A stretch of 23,624 bases of DNA from JAFGVL01 sp031553685 (GTDB lineage Bacteria > Bacteroidota > Bacteroidia > Bacteroidales > Paludibacteraceae): NCBI GenBank assembly GCA_031553685.1, contig JAVBLE010000008.1:1-23624 (forward strand), given 5' to 3'. The stretch's first letter is position 1. Each line of letters starts with the position of its first letter. The notes below the pieces were generated by a model, which was given only the letters and a program-made list of their open reading frames with translations, did no database searches and was not told the DNA's origin. Below are positions 14,358 to 22,135 of the stretch, piece by piece. Made by a program: the position numbers and the translations under genes.

Positions 14358-15658
14358 GTTCGTTTATAATCGAAGGCGGACACCGCTTAAAAGGCGAAAT
14401 AACCGTACAAGGTGCTAAAAACGAGGTGCTTCAAGTGCTTTGTGCCACACTGCTTACGCCCGAAGCAGTAACGATAAAAAATATCCCCGATATACTCGAT
14501 GTCAACAATCTGATACAGTTGTTGCGCGATATGGGTGTGATTGTCATTAAACTCAATAATACCGATTACAGCTTTCAGGCTGCCGATATCGATTTGAATT
14601 ATTTACAGACTGAAAAATTTTTCAATCAGAGCGCTTCGTTGCGAGGTTCGGTTATGATAGTCGGACCTTTGGTAGCACGCTTTGGGCAAGCCATTATACC
14701 TAAGCCCGGAGGCGATAAAATCGGTCGCCGCCGCTTGGATACTCATTTTGAGGGAATACAAAAACTCGGTGCTTCGTTCAATTATAATCCGGACAAAAAA
14801 CAATATGAAATCCATGCAGACAAACTGACCGGAGCCTATATGCTTTTGGATGAGGCTTCGGTAACCGGTACTGCCAACATACTAATGGCAGCAGTGCTTG
14901 CCGAAGGAACAACCACCATTTACAATGCTGCCTGCGAACCGTATCTGCAACAGCTTTGCAAGATGCTTAACTGCATGGGGGCTAAAATCAGTGGGGTAGG
15001 GTCGAACCTGCTTACTATCGAAGGAGTAAAGTCGCTCACAGGCTGTGAACACCGTGTGTTGCCCGATATGATTGAAGTAGGTTCGTTTATAGGATTGGCA
15101 GCTATGACAGGCTCCGAAATCACGATTAAAAATGTAGCGTATGACCAACTGGGTATTATCCCGCAAAGTTTTGCCCGATTAGGTATTCAAATGGAACTGC
15201 GTGGCAACGATTTACATATTCCCCGTCAGGACAGTTATACAATCGAAAGCTTTATCGATGGCTCTATCATGACCATTGCCGACGCACCTTGGCCCGGACT
15301 TACGCCCGACTTGCTCAGTGTAATGCTGGTAGTGGCAACCAAAGCAAAGGGCAGCGTATTGATACACCAAAAAATGTTCGAAAGCCGCCTGTTCTTCGTT
15401 GATAAACTGATTGATATGGGCGCACAGATTATTCTTTGCGACCCGCACCGCGCTACGGTTATTGGCTTGGCAGACCAATTCAAACTGCGTGCGGCTCACA
15501 TGAGTTCGCCCGATATTCGTGCCGGCATTGCGCTGCTTATCGCCGCCCTCTGTGCCGAAGGAACCAGTGTAATTGATAACATTGACCAAATAGACCGGGG
15601 CTATCAGGATATTGATAAACGGCTAAATGCCTTGGGTGCAAAGATTACCCGGAAATAA
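14354..15658 (+). CDS. murA: UDP-N-acetylglucosamine 1-carboxyvinyltransferase, Asp-type active site
   Basis: 434 residues. It transfers enolpyruvate from PEP to UDP-GlcNAc, the first committed step of peptidoglycan synthesis. The family motifs are present: GAKNEVL with Lys22 and Asn23, WPGLTPDL carrying the catalytic Asp, and PDIRAGIAL with Arg389. In the mobile catalytic loop PGGDKIGRRRLDTH the position that is Cys115 in E. coli is Asp121 (codon 14714-14716, GAT). Asp at this position is known in mycobacterial and chlamydial MurA, where it keeps activity and prevents covalent fosfomycin binding. It overlaps the DUF4290 gene by 4 bp and is followed by a strong terminator. Confidence 0.97.
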   Translation: MSSFIIEGGHRLKGEITVQGAKNEVLQVLCATLLTPEAVTIKNIPDILDVNNLIQLLRDMGVIVIKLNNTDYSFQAADIDLNYLQTEKFFNQSASLRGSVMIVGPLVARFGQAIIPKPGGDKIGRRRLDTHFEGIQKLGASFNYNPDKKQYEIHADKLTGAYMLLDEASVTGTANILMAAVLAEGTTTIYNAACEPYLQQLCKMLNCMGAKISGVGSNLLTIEGVKSLTGCEHRVLPDMIEVGSFIGLAAMTGSEITIKNVAYDQLGIIPQSFARLGIQMELRGNDLHIPRQDSYTIESFIDGSIMTIADAPWPGLTPDLLSVMLVVATKAKGSVLIHQKMFESRLFFVDKLIDMGAQIILCDPHRATVIGLADQFKLRAAHMSSPDIRAGIALLIAALCAEGTSVIDNIDQIDRGYQDIDKRLNALGAKITRK

Positions 15659-15660
15659 AA

Positions 15661-15698
15661 AATGCCTTGATGTTTTTTCGCATCAAGGCATTTTTATT
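15661..15698. terminator. Intrinsic terminator after murA, bidirectional
   Basis: AATGCCTTGATG (15661-15672) pairs perfectly with CATCAAGGCATT (15681-15692) around an 8-base loop. The plus strand continues TTTATT and the minus strand also ends in T (AAAA precedes on plus). It separates murA from the convergent DUF4293 gene ending at 15711 and can serve both. Confidence 0.92.
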
Positions 15699-15710
15699 AT
15701 TATCAAGATT

Positions 15711-16118
15711 TTATCTAATTCTATCTAATGAACGAATTAGGGCTTCGTCTTTTTTGATAGCCCGCAGGGCTAAAAAAGAAAAAATAATACCAATAAAAGG
15801 AAGTGCAATAGGAATTATAAAGTGGAAAAATGTTTCAGGAGAAATATATAAAATCAATGGAACATAATAAATCGAGATTAGAATAATACTGAAAATGGTT
15901 AATCTGATTTGAACTTTTCGTTTTTTATACAAGAAAATAGAAAGAATACTAACAGCAACTATTATTATTCGCAAGAAAAACAAAAAATTCGACTGTAAAA
16001 AAATAGAACAGTTTAAATCGCATTTGCATGGAATAACTCCTAACGAAGGCATGAAAATAAGTATTGTAAATAATACTGCCACAATCAATAAATAAACACT
16101 TTGTATCCGTTGAATCAT
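15711..16118 (-). CDS. DUF4293 family membrane protein
   Basis: 135 residues, beginning MIQRIQSVYLLIVAVLF, the hallmark of DUF4293, a small Bacteroidota inner-membrane family of unknown function. Four hydrophobic segments are seen at about residues 8-24, 45-63, 72-92 and 99-118, with a charged C-terminal end (RAIKKDEALIRSLDRIR). The start at 16118 is preferred because the family begins MIQRIQ; the longer frame from 16193 would cross the promoter. The gene is divergent from recR, and the intervening 121 bp carry mirror-image promoter motifs. Confidence 0.88.
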   Translation of the reverse strand: MIQRIQSVYLLIVAVLFTILIFMPSLGVIPCKCDLNCSIFLQSNFLFFLRIIIVAVSILSIFLYKKRKVQIRLTIFSIILISIYYVPLILYISPETFFHFIIPIALPFIGIIFSFLALRAIKKDEALIRSLDRIR

Positions 16119-16145
16119 CTTTTGTATATTTTGAAGAATTTTGAA

Positions 16146-16175
16146 CAAAGATAAATAAACTTGTTGAGTTGGCAA
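16146..16175 (-). promoter_or_regulatory. Candidate promoter of the DUF4293 gene
   Basis: On the minus strand TATCTTTG (16146-16153) fits TAnnTTTG, with TTG at 16173-16175 as the -33 box 19 bp upstream. The -7 box is 28 bp before the start codon. Confidence 0.6.
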
Positions 16176-16185
16176 GTAGCTGAGC

Positions 16186-16216
16186 TTGTGCATTTGTCAA
16201 CTTTGCCATATCTTTG
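16186..16216 (+). promoter_or_regulatory. Candidate promoter of recR
   Basis: TATCTTTG (16209-16216) fits TAnnTTTG, with TTG at 16186-16188 as the -33 box 20 bp upstream. Transcription would start roughly 15 bp before the recR ATG, leaving a very short leader. Confidence 0.6.
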
Positions 16217-16239
16217 TATGAAATAGACTTACTACCCAA

Positions 16240-16872
16240 ATGTTTGCACAACAATACCCGTCCGCATTGCTCGAAAACGCAGTTAATGAATTTGCCAAAT
16301 TGCCCGGCATAGGGCGTAAAACAGCTTTACGGCTCGTATTATTTTTATTAAAGCAAGAAGAGCATGAAGTAGAACAGTTTGCCGAAGCCATTTCTCGACT
16401 AAAAAAAGAAATAAAATACTGCCGGATTTGTCATAATATTTCCGATATAGATGTGTGTGAAATCTGCGCCAACTCTTCGCGCGACAGTTCGACTGTATGT
16501 GTGGTCGAAACCATCAAAGATGTAATGTCTATCGAAAACACTCAGCAATACAAGGGTTTATATCATGTATTGGGAGGGATTATCTCTCCAATGGATGGTA
16601 TTGGACCGAGCGATCTGGAAATTGACAGCCTTGTGGAGCGTGTTAAATCGGGGAGGGTAAAAGAGGTTATCCTTGCCCTTAGCCCGACAATGGAAGGCGA
16701 CACCACCAACTTTTATATTTTCCGCAAAATAGCTTCGGATGATGTAAAAATCACCACCATTGCACGCGGTGTTTCTATTGGCGACGAACTCGAATATGCG
16801 GATGAAATCACGCTCGGACGATCGATTGTAAATCGGGTAGCATTTACAGAATCATTCCCAACAAAAAAATAA
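16240..16872 (+). CDS. recR: Recombination mediator protein RecR
   Basis: 210 residues, typical length. RecR works with RecO (and RecF) to load RecA on SSB-coated single-stranded DNA during gap repair. Visible parts in order: helix-hairpin-helix LPGIGRKTALRL (from residue 21), zinc finger with Cys61, Cys64, Cys73 and Cys76 (CRICHNISDIDVCEIC), Toprim domain from VCVVETIKDVMSIE with Glu90, and the conserved YHVLGGIISPMDGIGPSDL. All key residues are intact. It starts 17 bp or so after its predicted transcription start and is followed 5 bp later by a membrane-protein gene. Confidence 0.96.
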   Translation: MFAQQYPSALLENAVNEFAKLPGIGRKTALRLVLFLLKQEEHEVEQFAEAISRLKKEIKYCRICHNISDIDVCEICANSSRDSSTVCVVETIKDVMSIENTQQYKGLYHVLGGIISPMDGIGPSDLEIDSLVERVKSGRVKEVILALSPTMEGDTTNFYIFRKIASDDVKITTIARGVSIGDELEYADEITLGRSIVNRVAFTESFPTKK

Positions 16873-16877
16873 TTTTT

Positions 16878-17339
16878 ATGGAGAAAAAAATAAAACAAGC
16901 CAATATGTATTACTATTCGGCGTATGCAATAGCCATCTTTACCATTTTTGCCGGATATTTTTTGCAGATAAAAAATATTGCTTTAGATGAATATTCCACA
17001 AGTATAATCAGTTCTATAGCATTTCTGTACACACTTATTTCAATACCGGTTGCCTTGTGGTTATACAACAAAAAGGTGAAGATCGCGTCCGGTTTAGAAA
17101 ATGATGACGAGCGTGTAGCTATTGTTTTAAAATGGTCTAAAATCAGGATATTGCTTGTAGCGTTGGCTTTGGTTATAAATATTTTGCTTTATTTTACAAC
17201 TCCTTCGGTTGCTTCAAAATCATTCCTGTTTGCAGCTGGTATTGCAGCATTGGCTATGCTTTTTTGCAAACCGAAATCGATTGATTTTGAGCCTTTAGAA
17301 GAACCGGATGAGGAACAAAAAGAAGGGGAGAATTTATAA
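16878..17339 (+). CDS. Four-helix membrane protein of unknown function
   Basis: 153 residues. Hydrophobic segments lie at about 11-30, 41-63, 90-107 and 114-130, with a short basic N-terminus (MEKKIK) and an acidic C-terminal tail (EPLEEPDEEQKEGE). The first two helices are joined by a short polar loop. I do not recognise the family. It begins 5 bp after the recR stop, so it is probably co-transcribed with recR. An inner-membrane location is inferred. Confidence 0.8.
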   Translation: MEKKIKQANMYYYSAYAIAIFTIFAGYFLQIKNIALDEYSTSIISSIAFLYTLISIPVALWLYNKKVKIASGLENDDERVAIVLKWSKIRILLVALALVINILLYFTTPSVASKSFLFAAGIAALAMLFCKPKSIDFEPLEEPDEEQKEGENL

Positions 17340-17387
17340 AAATAGAAAATTAAGGTTAAAAGAGTATTAATGTTAAATATAACTGCG

Positions 17388-17395
17388 TATTTTTG
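17388..17395 (+). promoter_or_regulatory. Candidate promoter -7 box TATTTTTG for the HAD gene
   Basis: TATTTTTG matches TAnnTTTG, 25 bp before the ATG at 17421. No TTG is visible at the expected -33 spacing, so the gene may instead be read from the recR transcript. Confidence 0.35.
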
Positions 17396-17420
17396 ATTTT
17401 CATTTGATAACAAGATATTT

Positions 17421-17828
17421 ATGCGAATAGCTGTCGATTTTGATGGGACTATTGTCGAGCACGATTACCCGCGTATTGGCAAACCAATACCGTTTGCTAT
17501 CGAAACACTGAAGATGCTTCAAGCCGAAAAGCATCAGCTTATTTTGTGGACAGTACGCGAAGGCAGAGAATTGAAAGAAGCTGTGGAATATTGCCGCAAA
17601 CAAGGGCTGGAGTTTTATGCCGTAAACAGCGATTATCCTGAAGAAATTGTAGAAATGGTTGCGCCTCGCAAACTGTCGGTCGATTTGTTTATCGACGACC
17701 GTAACTTAGGCGGAATGCCCGAATGGGGCGTTATCTACCAAATGATACACTGTGGAAAGGCATTTGAACCATGCAAAGATGAGATTATTGTGCCGGAGAA
17801 AAAGAAAAAAAGCTGGTGGAAAAAATAG
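17421..17828 (+). CDS. Small HAD-superfamily hydrolase, BT0820-like
   Basis: 135 residues. Motif I is AVDFDGTIV with Asp6 and Asp8, motif II is ILWTVREG (Thr44), a conserved Lys is in APRKLSVD (Lys84), and motif IV is FIDDRNLGG (Asp92, Asp93). No cap domain is present, as in the small BT0820-like HAD proteins of Bacteroidota. Phosphatase activity is expected from the family but the substrate is unknown. The C-terminus is Lys/Trp-rich (KKKKSWWKK). Its TAG stop is the first part of the palindrome 17828-17879. Confidence 0.88.
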   Translation: MRIAVDFDGTIVEHDYPRIGKPIPFAIETLKMLQAEKHQLILWTVREGRELKEAVEYCRKQGLEFYAVNSDYPEEIVEMVAPRKLSVDLFIDDRNLGGMPEWGVIYQMIHCGKAFEPCKDEIIVPEKKKKSWWKK

Positions 17829-17879
17829 TAGGGGCGTTGCATGCGGTCATTGAGGAGACTCGAAATGCAACGCCCCTAC
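17828..17879. terminator. Long hairpin between convergent HAD and DUF1015 genes
   Basis: GTAGGGGCGTTGCAT (17828-17842) pairs perfectly with ATGCAACGCCCCTAC (17865-17879) around a 22-base loop. The 15-bp stem overlaps the HAD stop codon and lies 20 bp from the DUF1015 stop, so it may end both transcripts; no T-run is present. The sequence is of the REP-like dispersed type. Confidence 0.65.
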
Positions 17880-17899
17880 GGGTAATAACATAGATATAT

Positions 17900-19144
17900 T
17901 TAGTCCAACTTATGAATAACCAACCCCGAACGCAATTTAGGTTCAAACCAAGTAGTTTTCGGCGGCATGATATTACCACTGTCGGCAATATCAATCAATT
18001 GTTTCATAGAAACCGGATAAAGAGCTAAAGCTACACGCATCTCGCCATTATCAACACGGCTTTTCAATTCGCCAAGACCACGAATACCGCCTACAAAATC
18101 GATGCGTTTGTCCGAACGCAAATCTTTGATACCCAATATTTCATCCAGAATTAAATTGGACGAAATGGTTACATCAAGTACCCCAATCGGGTCGTTATCA
18201 TTGTAAGTACCTTCTTTAGCAGTAAGCGAGTACCACTTGCCCGACAAATAAAGGGCAAAGTTGTGCAATTTAGAAGGTTTGTAAATATCCGTTCCTTTTT
18301 CTTCTACAATGAAATTTTTGCTCAAAGCGCTTAAAAATTCCTCATCCGATAATCCGTTCAAATCCTTTACCACACGATTATAATCAATGATATTCAATTG
18401 ATTGTCTGGGAAGCAAACGGCTAAGAAATAATTGTATTCCTCGTTGCCTTTGTGGTTTGGATTGTTGCGGCGTTTTTCGTCGCCGACCAAAGCTGCGGCA
18501 GCGCTACGATGGTGCCCGTCGGCAATATATAAGTATGGTATTTGGGCAAAAATTTCGGTAATGCGTTGGATTGTCGCCTCGTCTTCAATCAACCAAAAAT
18601 GATGACCAAAACCATCGGGAGCTACAAAATCATATTCAGCCGGCGAACTAACTGTTTGGGCAACAATCGTATCCAACTCGGCATTATTCGGATAAGCAAA
18701 AAATACCGGTTCGATATTAGCGTTGTTGATGCGCACATGTTTCATGCGGTCTTCTTCCTTGTCGCGGCGCGTCAGTTCGTGCTTTTTGATATTTCCTTTC
18801 ATGTAATCTTCCACACTTGCTGCCACCACCAAGCCATATTGCGTTTTGCCATTCATGGTTTGGGCATACACATAGTAGTTTTCCTTGCCGTCTTGTGCCA
18901 ACCAGCCTTTTTCTTGGAAAAGGTTGAAATTTTCCACTGCCTTTTCATACACTTTCGGTTCGTGCTCATCAGTGCCAACCGGAAAGTCAATTTCGGGTTT
19001 GATAATGTGGTAAAGCGACTTTTCGTTGTCCGCAGCTTCGGCGCGGGCTTCGTCGGAGTTAAGTACATCATAAGGGCGCGAAGCCACTTGTTCTACTAAG
19101 TTTTTGGGTGGGCGAATGCCTTTGAAAGGTTTAATAATAGCCAT
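17900..19144 (-). CDS. DUF1015 family protein
   Basis: 414 residues, family length. It begins MAIIKPFKGIRPPKNLVEQV with SRPYDVLNSDEA following, then KHELTRRDKEEDR (about 121-133), YIADGHHRSAAA (DGHHR at 209-213) and a C-terminal GGIRGLGEL segment. DUF1015 proteins are cytosolic and of uncertain function; the DGHHR motif suggests a catalytic or metal-binding site. In many Bacteroidota the gene sits with serine-biosynthesis genes (serA/serC), a link echoed by serB earlier in this window but not adjacent. It is convergent with the HAD gene. Confidence 0.92.
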   Translation of the reverse strand: MAIIKPFKGIRPPKNLVEQVASRPYDVLNSDEARAEAADNEKSLYHIIKPEIDFPVGTDEHEPKVYEKAVENFNLFQEKGWLAQDGKENYYVYAQTMNGKTQYGLVVAASVEDYMKGNIKKHELTRRDKEEDRMKHVRINNANIEPVFFAYPNNAELDTIVAQTVSSPAEYDFVAPDGFGHHFWLIEDEATIQRITEIFAQIPYLYIADGHHRSAAAALVGDEKRRNNPNHKGNEEYNYFLAVCFPDNQLNIIDYNRVVKDLNGLSDEEFLSALSKNFIVEEKGTDIYKPSKLHNFALYLSGKWYSLTAKEGTYNDNDPIGVLDVTISSNLILDEILGIKDLRSDKRIDFVGGIRGLGELKSRVDNGEMRVALALYPVSMKQLIDIADSGNIMPPKTTWFEPKLRSGLVIHKLD

Positions 19145-19568
19145 AATATAAATTTATGATTTTACAATTTACAACCAACGGTTCGGCGACCAACGGGAGA
19201 TAATTTGACTGTTTATAAAACATGTTTTCAAGCTATGAATACACTTGTTAGAGTTGTCAAAGGAACACAAAAATACAGCTTTTTTATTTATTAGAAAATG
19301 ATTTTTTATTAACAAATTCTGATGGTGTTTTATTGGGATATGGCGCGCCAACCCGCGTATGTTAAGCATCCTAATATTCTTCATTCTTTAGATGTTTGAT
19401 AATTAGATTGTTGTGTGTATGTTGAAAAAATATTTCATATTTAAAGTAAATAAATACTTAAAAATTTGTTTAGATCAAAAAATAGGAATACTTTTGCCGC
19501 CGTTTTAGTAAAATAAGAATTGAATTACTTAAATATAAAAATAGAGTTCCAATACAAAATTAATAAAA
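19145..19568. other. Intergenic regulatory region, 424 bp
   Basis: This gap separates the divergent DUF1015 and 19569 genes. It is AT-rich, with one GC-rich patch (GGCGCGCC at 19344-19351, an 8-bp palindrome). Apart from the promoter listed separately I see no open frame, RNA gene or large repeat. Confidence 0.6.
19465..19496 (+). promoter_or_regulatory. Bacteroidetes-type promoter of the 19569 gene
   Basis: -33 box TTTG (19465-19468) and -7 box TACTTTTG (19489-19496), separated by 20 bp, match the TTTG/TAnnTTTG consensus well. Predicted transcription starts a few bases downstream, leaving a ~65-base leader before the ATG. Confidence 0.75.
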
Positions 19569-21659
19569 ATGGAAACAAGCAATTTTTTTGAAAGAGTATT
19601 ATTTACAATCATGACGATTATTATTTTGTCGTTTGCATCAAATGTGAAGGCAGAGAGCGATAGTACTGCTGTATGGGCAAACGCTTTTGACAAAAATGGG
19701 AATTATTTGCAGTATGATTGGGCTTACGAAGCGCATCCGATTTTGCCACAAGGATTTAATGAATTCAACTTTTTGCGCGATATCCGCGACTGGACAAGAT
19801 ATTCGGTTACGATTGCTACCAATCCACGGTATTTCGCTGCTCCTGGTTCTGAAAAAGCGGATTATTTAGCTGAAAAACAATCGATTAATTTCAAAAGTAC
19901 GGAATCCATTACAACCCAGTTTGATACTTATGGATCGCTCCTGAGCAAAGACCAATATTTGGCTTATTTCAAAAATTCGGGAAGCACTTTGTTTAAATTG
20001 GACGGTCAGGCAAACAAAACAGAAATTTACGGATATGGTTTGATGCATTGCTCCTTGTCGCCAGAATTTGACTATGTCAAGGCAAACGCTATTGACTCGA
20101 CAAAATATGTACAGCTTGACACAATCTCAAGTCTTGAAGGCAAACCATTTGTAACCCGTTGGAATCCGCAAACAGCAAAGCCATATACCACAGAAGTCTC
20201 AGGAGTTCAAAATACTTTGAAGCAAGAATTAAGATTAAAAAATGCCGCTGTTTGCGGTGTTCTGGCACCATATCAATGGGTGAATTTTTACAACATAGGC
20301 ATGACCCCTAAACATCCGATTGCCAGAACTTTTGCAGTAGGACTCTATGCCGAAAAAGCTGGTGGAGGCTTGCGTGGAAATACAGCTTATATCAATACGA
20401 AATATTTGCAAATGCCTAATGTACAGATACCTACACCAGCTATTTCTGTTGCTCAAAAAGTATTTTTCGACAGCTTATATACAAAATCGGCTACAGGAGA
20501 TCAGGCAGCCGGCAAACCTTTGTATTACGAATTTACGATAACCAATGTAGGTGCTACGGACTATGACGGCGAATTGTATTTGAAATTTGCCGGAAGCGAA
20601 ATGCCCGGCGACGCCAAATTTATACTTACAAGTATAAAAGTTAATGGGGAAGAGAAAATCGATGCCTATCCAAGTAAGGAATTTGCAATGGAAAAAGGCA
20701 TTTTCGACCCCAATGTATCGGCAGATAAGAACAGAACTTCGGCAAAAATTAGTTTGGGGCGGATGGAAAAAACACAGTTTGATTATTTATATCGTCCTTA
20801 TGCAACCACTGAAGCAACTTTTCAACCCGGCAATCAAACAATTTCGCAACAAAAAATGCAAACCAATTCATTCCTGAACGATAATGGTGCTAAAATAGAA
20901 TACGAAACCGGAAATTATCTTTTCGACCAAATTGCAACTAACACAATTACAGCCTCTTCACCCGATTTCGAGACGCTTGTAAACTCAGCAACAAGCATTC
21001 ACGGCAAGCAATTTCTATTCGATCCAAACGCCAAAACCTGGAACTTTGAGCGAGCATCAAACGACACACTTGCTCTTGGAACAAAAATTATCGTACGCGG
21101 ATATATTTTATCACCAAAAACAAAAAATGTAGTGATAAGTGCCTATGCTACAAGCAACAAGACATTTTATCAATACACAACCTCTGTGTTTCCCAACGAA
21201 GCCTTAAAACGCCTGACCAATTATCGCAACTGGAGTTGGGACGAAGTAAAAAACTCACATCTGACCGCTACAAATACCGTAGATGCAGCCAATACCGAAC
21301 TCCCTTTCGGCGAAGTAAAATGGAGCAAAATCGAAGCAGAAACCACAAGCATCTGTAAAGCCGAAATAGTAAGCACTGATGCAACCGTGTACGCTGGCGA
21401 CAAATACAGCTTGTCAATCCAACTCTCCGAAGAAGTTATTTTTCCCTACAGCCTGACCTATTGCATCAACGGCGAAGTCCAACCAGTAAAGGTAATCACT
21501 CCAAACGATTTAACCCAAAACCGCATTTACACAATCGAAGAAACAATAACAAAAACAACAAAATTCACACTGTCGGCGATCGATAATTGCGGCGAAGCAA
21601 CAGTAGTCGCTCATCCCGCCGAATCCATTCCCGCAATGTCTGTAGTTGCATTAAATTAA
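19569..21659 (+). CDS. Large secreted protein of unknown function with C-terminal Ig-like domain
   Basis: 696 residues with an N-terminal signal peptide (FTIMTIIILSFASNVKAES; cleavage near KA-ES). Most of the protein is unrecognised. Residues about 315-370 (KPLYYEFTITNVGATDYDGE then LYLKFAGS) resemble the beta-sandwich 'non-matching tail' modules of extracellular bacterial proteins. Residues about 595-690 (TVYAGDKYSLSIQLSEEV, TKTTKFTLSAIDNCGEATV) resemble an Ig-like module seen in Bacteroidota surface proteins. There is no GYYNIMG-type sorting tail and no lipobox, so its final location is unclear. It has its own promoter and a long non-coding repeat downstream, so it looks monocistronic. Confidence 0.75.
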   Translation: METSNFFERVLFTIMTIIILSFASNVKAESDSTAVWANAFDKNGNYLQYDWAYEAHPILPQGFNEFNFLRDIRDWTRYSVTIATNPRYFAAPGSEKADYLAEKQSINFKSTESITTQFDTYGSLLSKDQYLAYFKNSGSTLFKLDGQANKTEIYGYGLMHCSLSPEFDYVKANAIDSTKYVQLDTISSLEGKPFVTRWNPQTAKPYTTEVSGVQNTLKQELRLKNAAVCGVLAPYQWVNFYNIGMTPKHPIARTFAVGLYAEKAGGGLRGNTAYINTKYLQMPNVQIPTPAISVAQKVFFDSLYTKSATGDQAAGKPLYYEFTITNVGATDYDGELYLKFAGSEMPGDAKFILTSIKVNGEEKIDAYPSKEFAMEKGIFDPNVSADKNRTSAKISLGRMEKTQFDYLYRPYATTEATFQPGNQTISQQKMQTNSFLNDNGAKIEYETGNYLFDQIATNTITASSPDFETLVNSATSIHGKQFLFDPNAKTWNFERASNDTLALGTKIIVRGYILSPKTKNVVISAYATSNKTFYQYTTSVFPNEALKRLTNYRNWSWDEVKNSHLTATNTVDAANTELPFGEVKWSKIEAETTSICKAEIVSTDATVYAGDKYSLSIQLSEEVIFPYSLTYCINGEVQPVKVITPNDLTQNRIYTIEETITKTTKFTLSAIDNCGEATVVAHPAESIPAMSVVALN

Positions 21660-21695
21660 AAAGAACAAAGCAAAAAACATCCATAAAACATATTA

Positions 21696-21950
21696 GGGCG
21701 CGTCCCCGCCGCATTCCCATTTCAGCAAAAATTCGTACACAAAGGCGGGGTCGGGCTATCCGCTATACTCCTCGCCCTCAGGTACTCATCAGGCAAACAC
21801 ATCATTTGCATTTTCCTCCGTTCTCTGTTCCCCATTCTCATTACTGAATCGGGCTGCGGGGTACCGCCGGTGGCTGAGCGTAGTCGAAGTCATCCCTCGC
21901 GCATCCGCCCTTCAGGACGGTTTGGCTCACCTTTCATTCAGAATACACCA
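21696..21950. repeat. Dispersed GC-rich non-coding repeat (GGGCGCGTCCC ... GGGCTATCCGC)
   Basis: A GC-rich island in an AT-rich genome, beginning GGGCGCGTCCC (21696-21706), continuing through GGGGTCGGGCTATCCGCTAT (from about 21747) and later GCGTAGTCGAAGT (21878-21890). The first motif recurs inverted at 5919-5929 in the 759-bp element, and the last at 9508-9520. No credible protein frame is present. It resembles non-coding repeats scattered through Bacteroidota genomes. Its exact ends are uncertain. Confidence 0.6.
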
Positions 21951-21975
21951 TAACTATTTTATACCGAGAAAAAAG

Positions 21976-22092
21976 TATCTTTGTAAATATATTTCATTGA
22001 TAATGTAACTATTAGTGCTATCCTTTACTTGAAATCTTAATTGTTTCGTAACCACATTGCACAAACTCTGTAACATATTCAAAATAGTTTTG
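21976..22092 (+). promoter_or_regulatory. Candidate porin promoters (two -7 boxes)
   Basis: TATCTTTG (21976-21983) and TAGTTTTG (22085-22092) both fit TAnnTTTG. The downstream box would give a ~37-base leader and has a TTG at 22057-22059, 25 bp upstream, a wide spacing. The upstream box would give a ~150-base leader and lacks an evident -33 box. Which is used cannot be decided from the sequence. Confidence 0.4.
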
Positions 22093-22135
22093 CATTGAGA
22101 GAAAATAAAAATTATTTCATTAAAAAACATTGAAA

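Noticed and set aside
15212..15589. 125-codon minus-strand frame opposite murA
   Set aside because: Antisense shadow of murA with no start context or recognisable domain.
19344..19351. GGCGCGCC palindrome as a regulator site
   Set aside because: A single 8-bp palindrome without a second copy or conserved context is not enough evidence.
21587..21847. Arg-rich 86-codon frame after the large secreted gene
   Set aside because: It overlaps the end of a real gene and the GC-rich dispersed repeat; the Arg/Pro composition is a by-product of that repeat.
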